Shown one piece after another: positions 5,765-7,785 of a DNA stretch of 7,785 bases. Made by a program: the position numbers and the translations under genes. Each line of letters starts with the position of its first letter. Within the stretch, counting starts at the first letter, position 1. The notes beneath the pieces are model-generated. The model made no database searches. It was not told the DNA's origin and saw only the letters and a list, made by a program, of their open reading frames with translations. This DNA comes from DATLAN01 sp035527455 (GTDB lineage: Bacteria > Planctomycetota > Planctomycetia > Pirellulales > Thermoguttaceae). The stretch spans positions 1 through 7,785 of the forward strand of contig DATLAN010000656.1 of the NCBI GenBank assembly GCA_035527455.1. The letters run 5' to 3'.

Positions 5765-5849
5765 ACATAACGCCCCCGTTCACCGGGCCGCGGCGAAGGA
5801 CGTTGATTTCAGAACCGCGCGGCCCGCGGCTCCGGTGGAACGGTTGGTT
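5765..5849 (-). other. attC-like site C, after the HNH gene
   Basis: In minus orientation it opens AACCAAC (5849-5843) and ends GCGTTATGT (R' box 5771-5765). The first arm reads CCGTTCcACCGGaGCCGCGG; the second arm's complement is the same 18 bases without the two lower-case ones, so all 18 pair and two extrahelical bases sit 5 nt apart. The core TTCTGAAATCAACGTCC is shared with sites A2 and B. Confidence 0.88.
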
Positions 5850-5859
5850 ATTCAGCTTC

Positions 5860-6693
5860 TCAATACCACGACTCATATTTTACCGACGTTGCGCTGTCCT
5901 GTGCACCTTTCTTGAGATTGCATGCATCGCAGAGCAATTGGAGATTCGTCACGCAATTGATGCCCCCGTTTGCCAATGCGACGATGTGATCAAAGTGTTT
6001 GGCGTTCCCTATGCTTACGAGACCAGAAATATCTTGATTGCAGAGCGCACAGGCCCCTCGGTCACGATAGAAGACGGCGCGTTGCACCCACGTGGGAATG
6101 TGGCACCGAGCCAACACGCCATCCGACTTAAAGAGTTGGCGTTGTTGAGCGGGTAGCGAATCCATTGCCACATCAGCGATGTAAAACGCGATCATTTCAT
6201 GGAATTTGCGCAGGAACTCACGGTTCAAGAACATCAGGAAGAATATCTCATCGATCATCTGTTCCTGCAGTTGTTCAAGCGCTCCGTCGTCGTAAAGGGC
6301 GGCGATGTATTCGTGTAGGACATCCTCGTCCGTTTCATCCAGATCATACCCAGCACTCGCCGACCATTCCCGAAAGGTTGGATGGCCTATGTTGTGGAAT
6401 TTGAGGGCGGAGTTGACCCACAACGGCTCTTGATCAGGAACGTTCACCGCCGTGTCCACGGCAATGTCGTCGACATCTTCATACATCACTGCGTTGAGGG
6501 CGAATTCGATGAAGAGATGAAGCGAGCTAGTCTGCGGAAACTGGGAAAGGAACTTCTGAAACTGCAGATCGCCAAAGAATTCGTCAAGGGAGCGAAGATA
6601 GTCTTCTGGATGCAGCAGCACATTGTGAATCAGGTTTGCGAAGTAGTACGTGTTGTAGTACTGGAGAGTGACGAGTTTTGGCTTCACGATCAC
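5860..6693 (-). CDS. HNH endonuclease-domain protein with large helical N-terminal part
   Basis: A 277-residue protein whose last 75 residues are a clear HNH nuclease: RAVFYRDRGACALC with C215 and C218, KHFDHIVALANGG with the catalytic-type D235-H236, N250 in NLQLLC, and C255-x-x-C258 followed by N259. The two CxxC pairs would hold a structural zinc, and the DH...N set forms the beta-beta-alpha-metal nicking site. Residues 1-200 are mostly helical and acidic (EDVDDIAVDT, DLDETDEDVL, LEQLQEQMIDEIFF) and match nothing I recognise. They probably set target choice or regulate the nuclease. The start is GTG at 6693, since a stop lies seven codons upstream in frame; GTG at 6687 is the only close alternative. 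No clear ribosome-binding site is seen. HNH proteins of this layout occur among restriction, homing and defence enzymes; which applies here is unknown. Confidence 0.88.
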   Translation of the reverse strand: MIVKPKLVTLQYYNTYYFANLIHNVLLHPEDYLRSLDEFFGDLQFQKFLSQFPQTSSLHLFIEFALNAVMYEDVDDIAVDTAVNVPDQEPLWVNSALKFHNIGHPTFREWSASAGYDLDETDEDVLHEYIAALYDDGALEQLQEQMIDEIFFLMFLNREFLRKFHEMIAFYIADVAMDSLPAQQRQLFKSDGVLARCHIPTWVQRAVFYRDRGACALCNQDISGLVSIGNAKHFDHIVALANGGINCVTNLQLLCDACNLKKGAQDSATSVKYESWY

Positions 6694-6708
6694 ACTTTCA
6701 GTCTTGCT

Positions 6709-6777
6709 GAATAACTACTGTTTATCGCGCACCCCAAATCTCTTAATTCGGCGCCCCAATGCACGATAACGTTCTAT
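6709..6777 (-). other. Weak attC-like site F, upstream of the HNH gene
   Basis: In minus orientation it would open ATAGAAC (6777-6771) and end AGTTATTC (R' box 6715-6709). TTATCGTGCA on one arm pairs with TTATCGCGCA on the other over ten positions with one mismatch. Spacing of the arms to the boxes matches the other sites, and the HNH gene begins 16 bp downstream. However, the two diagnostic extra bases are not evident. It could be a decayed attC or the array's insertion boundary. Confidence 0.35.
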
Positions 6778-7514
6778 TCCCTAAGGCCGATTCTACCACT
6801 CAAATCATGGAGGCACAACACCTTACGTAGCCTTCGAGTGTGCCCTGGCCGTCTATTATCGGGGCAGAAAGTGCACAATAACACCCCGGCACCTCCCCGA
6901 CCAGGCAGCGCCAAGGAGATAAAGTGGCGCCGGATGCCCAATAACGTTCCAGCCAATCCTGGTCAGATGTCGCCGTAAATGCTTTCCGGACAACGCCGTA
7001 CAGCGCGTTGCGGCTGCCGGGTCGTGCGGATTATCCGGGCGCGGCCCGCCTATGAACACGCACCACAACAAGCGACATCCGCTCGACATGGGGAAACAGG
7101 AGGTCGAGGCGGCCCAACCACCGCTCTCCCGGGCCCGGGGATCATGATGCTGCGGGCTGGGGAGACGGCGGGTGGGGTGGCGTGACTGGGGTGGGTGGCA
7201 CAAAAGGCGGTGCTGATTCGGCAGAGGCGATCTGGTAGTCTGGTGGATATGTGTATAGATGTAGAGCGCCGCTCAGAGGCGGCGACGGACGCGGCGCGGG
7301 ATGGATTGAGGTGAGACGACAGGAATGCGACGAGCGATCTGGGGCCGCCCGGAGACTTGTTGCTTCGGAAACGCCAGTGGTCGTTGGGCCGGTTCGTGTA
7401 TCCGGCACGGCCAAGACCCGTGGGAACGAGGCTGGTCGGGCCCGTTGGCTCCGTCGGTCTTTCGCTCGCACAAGCCAGGTTGCCTGCATCCGGGTGCAAG
7501 AAACGGCTGGAAAA

Positions 7515-7533
7515 CACTGGCGAGACGCCAGTG
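7515..7533. repeat. Short REP-like palindrome
   Basis: CACTGGCG-AGA-CGCCAGTG is a perfect 8-bp stem with a 3-nt loop, followed by GCACCC. This word is familiar from dispersed repeats in planctomycete genomes, where frames through it read TGETPVAP. A partial copy, CGCCAGTGG, occurs near 7371. The dispersed-repeat identity is from memory. Confidence 0.55.
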
Positions 7534-7678
7534 GCACCCTGCGGCCGGGGGGTAAGTAATGTGTTGTACGTTTGGGGGGAATCAAAGTTGGAAGTGGCGA
7601 AACGGTAGAGGGTTAGGTGCTGGAGTTTACGCGGTTTGAAGGGCAAAAAGCTGCCATATGGGAACGGGTGAATTTCAC

Positions 7679-7690
7679 GTACGCGCGTAC
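7679..7690. repeat. 12-bp perfect palindrome GTACGCGCGTAC
   Basis: A perfect palindrome 9 bp upstream of the terminator stem, followed directly by a second one, CGCTAGCG (7691-7698). It could be a dimeric protein-binding site. Function is unknown. Confidence 0.4.
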
Positions 7691-7699
7691 CGCTAGCGC

Positions 7700-7720
7700 A
7701 ACCGCCTTGGGGCGGTTTTT
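7700..7720 (+). terminator. Rho-independent terminator
   Basis: AACCGCC, loop TTGG, GGCGGTT, then further T residues: a 7-bp GC-rich stem with a T-run on the plus strand. It implies a plus-strand transcript ending here, yet no plus-strand gene is recognisable upstream in the window. Confidence 0.75.
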
Positions 7721-7785
7721 CGAAACGGCTTGGGGCTTCGCGGCTTGTCGAGCACTTGCGATCTCTGTCGGCGTTGGTGGGCGAT

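Larger units (their letters stand above)
1960..6715 (-). mobile_element. Integron gene-cassette array (no integrase in view)
   Basis: Six or so unrelated minus-strand genes are each followed by an imperfect inverted repeat with attC architecture, at 5765-5849, 4855-4987, 4108-4208, 2761-2838, 2611-2694 and 1960-2050. Taken from one R' box to the next, the cassettes are about 940, 910, 750, 1350, 150 and 650 bp. Start codons fall about 2-25 bp after the preceding site, and there is little room for individual promoters. No tyrosine recombinase with integron features is encoded here. The recombination platform (attI and intI) would be expected upstream of the first cassette, to the right of the window, or may be absent. 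The array ends at 1960, next to the sulfatase promoter region. Confidence 0.85.
6778..7785. other. About 1 kb without a convincing gene
   Basis: Open frames here (for example minus 7646-7050 and plus 7357-7608) are Pro/Arg/Ser-rich with no recognisable domain or good start signal, and look like chance frames in GC-rich DNA. I found no integrase, tRNA, rRNA, RNase P, tmRNA or SRP RNA signature. What can be seen is a CAACGC/GCGTTG hairpin (6991-7010), a REP-like palindrome (7515-7533), a 12-bp palindrome (7679-7690) and a terminator (7700-7720). TGC(A/C)C(A/G)ATAAC recurs at about 6760, 6873 and 6943. Confidence 0.5.

Noticed and set aside
1960..5849. Spaced repeats as a CRISPR array
   Set aside because: The repeats are long, imperfect and palindromic, differ in sequence, and are separated by whole genes. 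There is no short regular repeat-spacer pattern.
6870..6960. Hairpin CCGGCACC / GGCGCCGG as another attC
   Set aside because: Arm-to-box spacing is opposite to that of the other sites, and the two extra bases are missing.
7050..7646. 198-residue minus frame and overlapping plus frames
   Set aside because: They have low-complexity Pro/Ser/Arg content, no domain, no ribosome-binding site, and mutually overlapping frames. No integron integrase motif (tyrosine recombinase R...H-x-x-R...Y) is apparent.
1..7785. tRNA, rRNA, tmRNA, RNase P RNA or SRP RNA genes
   Set aside because: No conserved loops or signature motifs of these RNAs were found by reading either strand.

Overview
The window looks like chromosomal DNA of a planctomycete (Planctomycetota). 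The left side is GC-rich. It carries the 3' end of a Gfo/Idh/MocA-type oxidoreductase and a secreted type I sulfatase, a gene pair very common in that phylum. Codon use and base composition become lower in GC and more mixed from about position 2000 to 6700.

Layout. Positions 1-381 (+) hold the oxidoreductase tail, which runs into a long perfect inverted repeat (302-364). The sulfatase (1875-373, minus) converges on that repeat. From about 1960 to 6715 lies a head-to-tail series of unrelated genes, all on the minus strand: an HNH endonuclease, a two-membrane-segment protein, a MltR-like protein, a secreted protein with a helical-repeat-like body, a tiny ORF, and a truncated VapC-type PIN toxin with its antitoxin. 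Between consecutive genes sits an imperfect inverted repeat of about 78-133 bp. In coding orientation these repeats begin with an RYYYAAC-like box and end with a GTTRRRY-like box. Five of them (B, C, D, A2, E below) share the same fine structure: the first arm has two extra unpaired bases about 5-6 nt apart relative to the second arm. This is the architecture of integron attC sites. Each gene starts only about 2-25 bp after the end of the preceding site, and several stop codons lie inside or next to the following site. I therefore read 1960-6715 as an array of about six integron gene cassettes transcribed right to left and ending against the sulfatase promoter region. No integrase gene is visible, so this is either a cluster of attC sites lacking an integrase or the distal part of an array whose integrase lies to the right of the window.

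The last kilobase (about 6778-7785) has no convincing gene. It contains a weak attC-like site at its left edge, a REP-like short palindrome, a 12-bp perfect palindrome and a good rho-independent terminator on the plus strand.

The cassette genes do not form one pathway. They look like an accessory collection (nuclease, toxin-antitoxin, membrane protein, secreted protein) of the kind integrons accumulate, and some could serve in phage defence or array stabilisation. That last point is inference.
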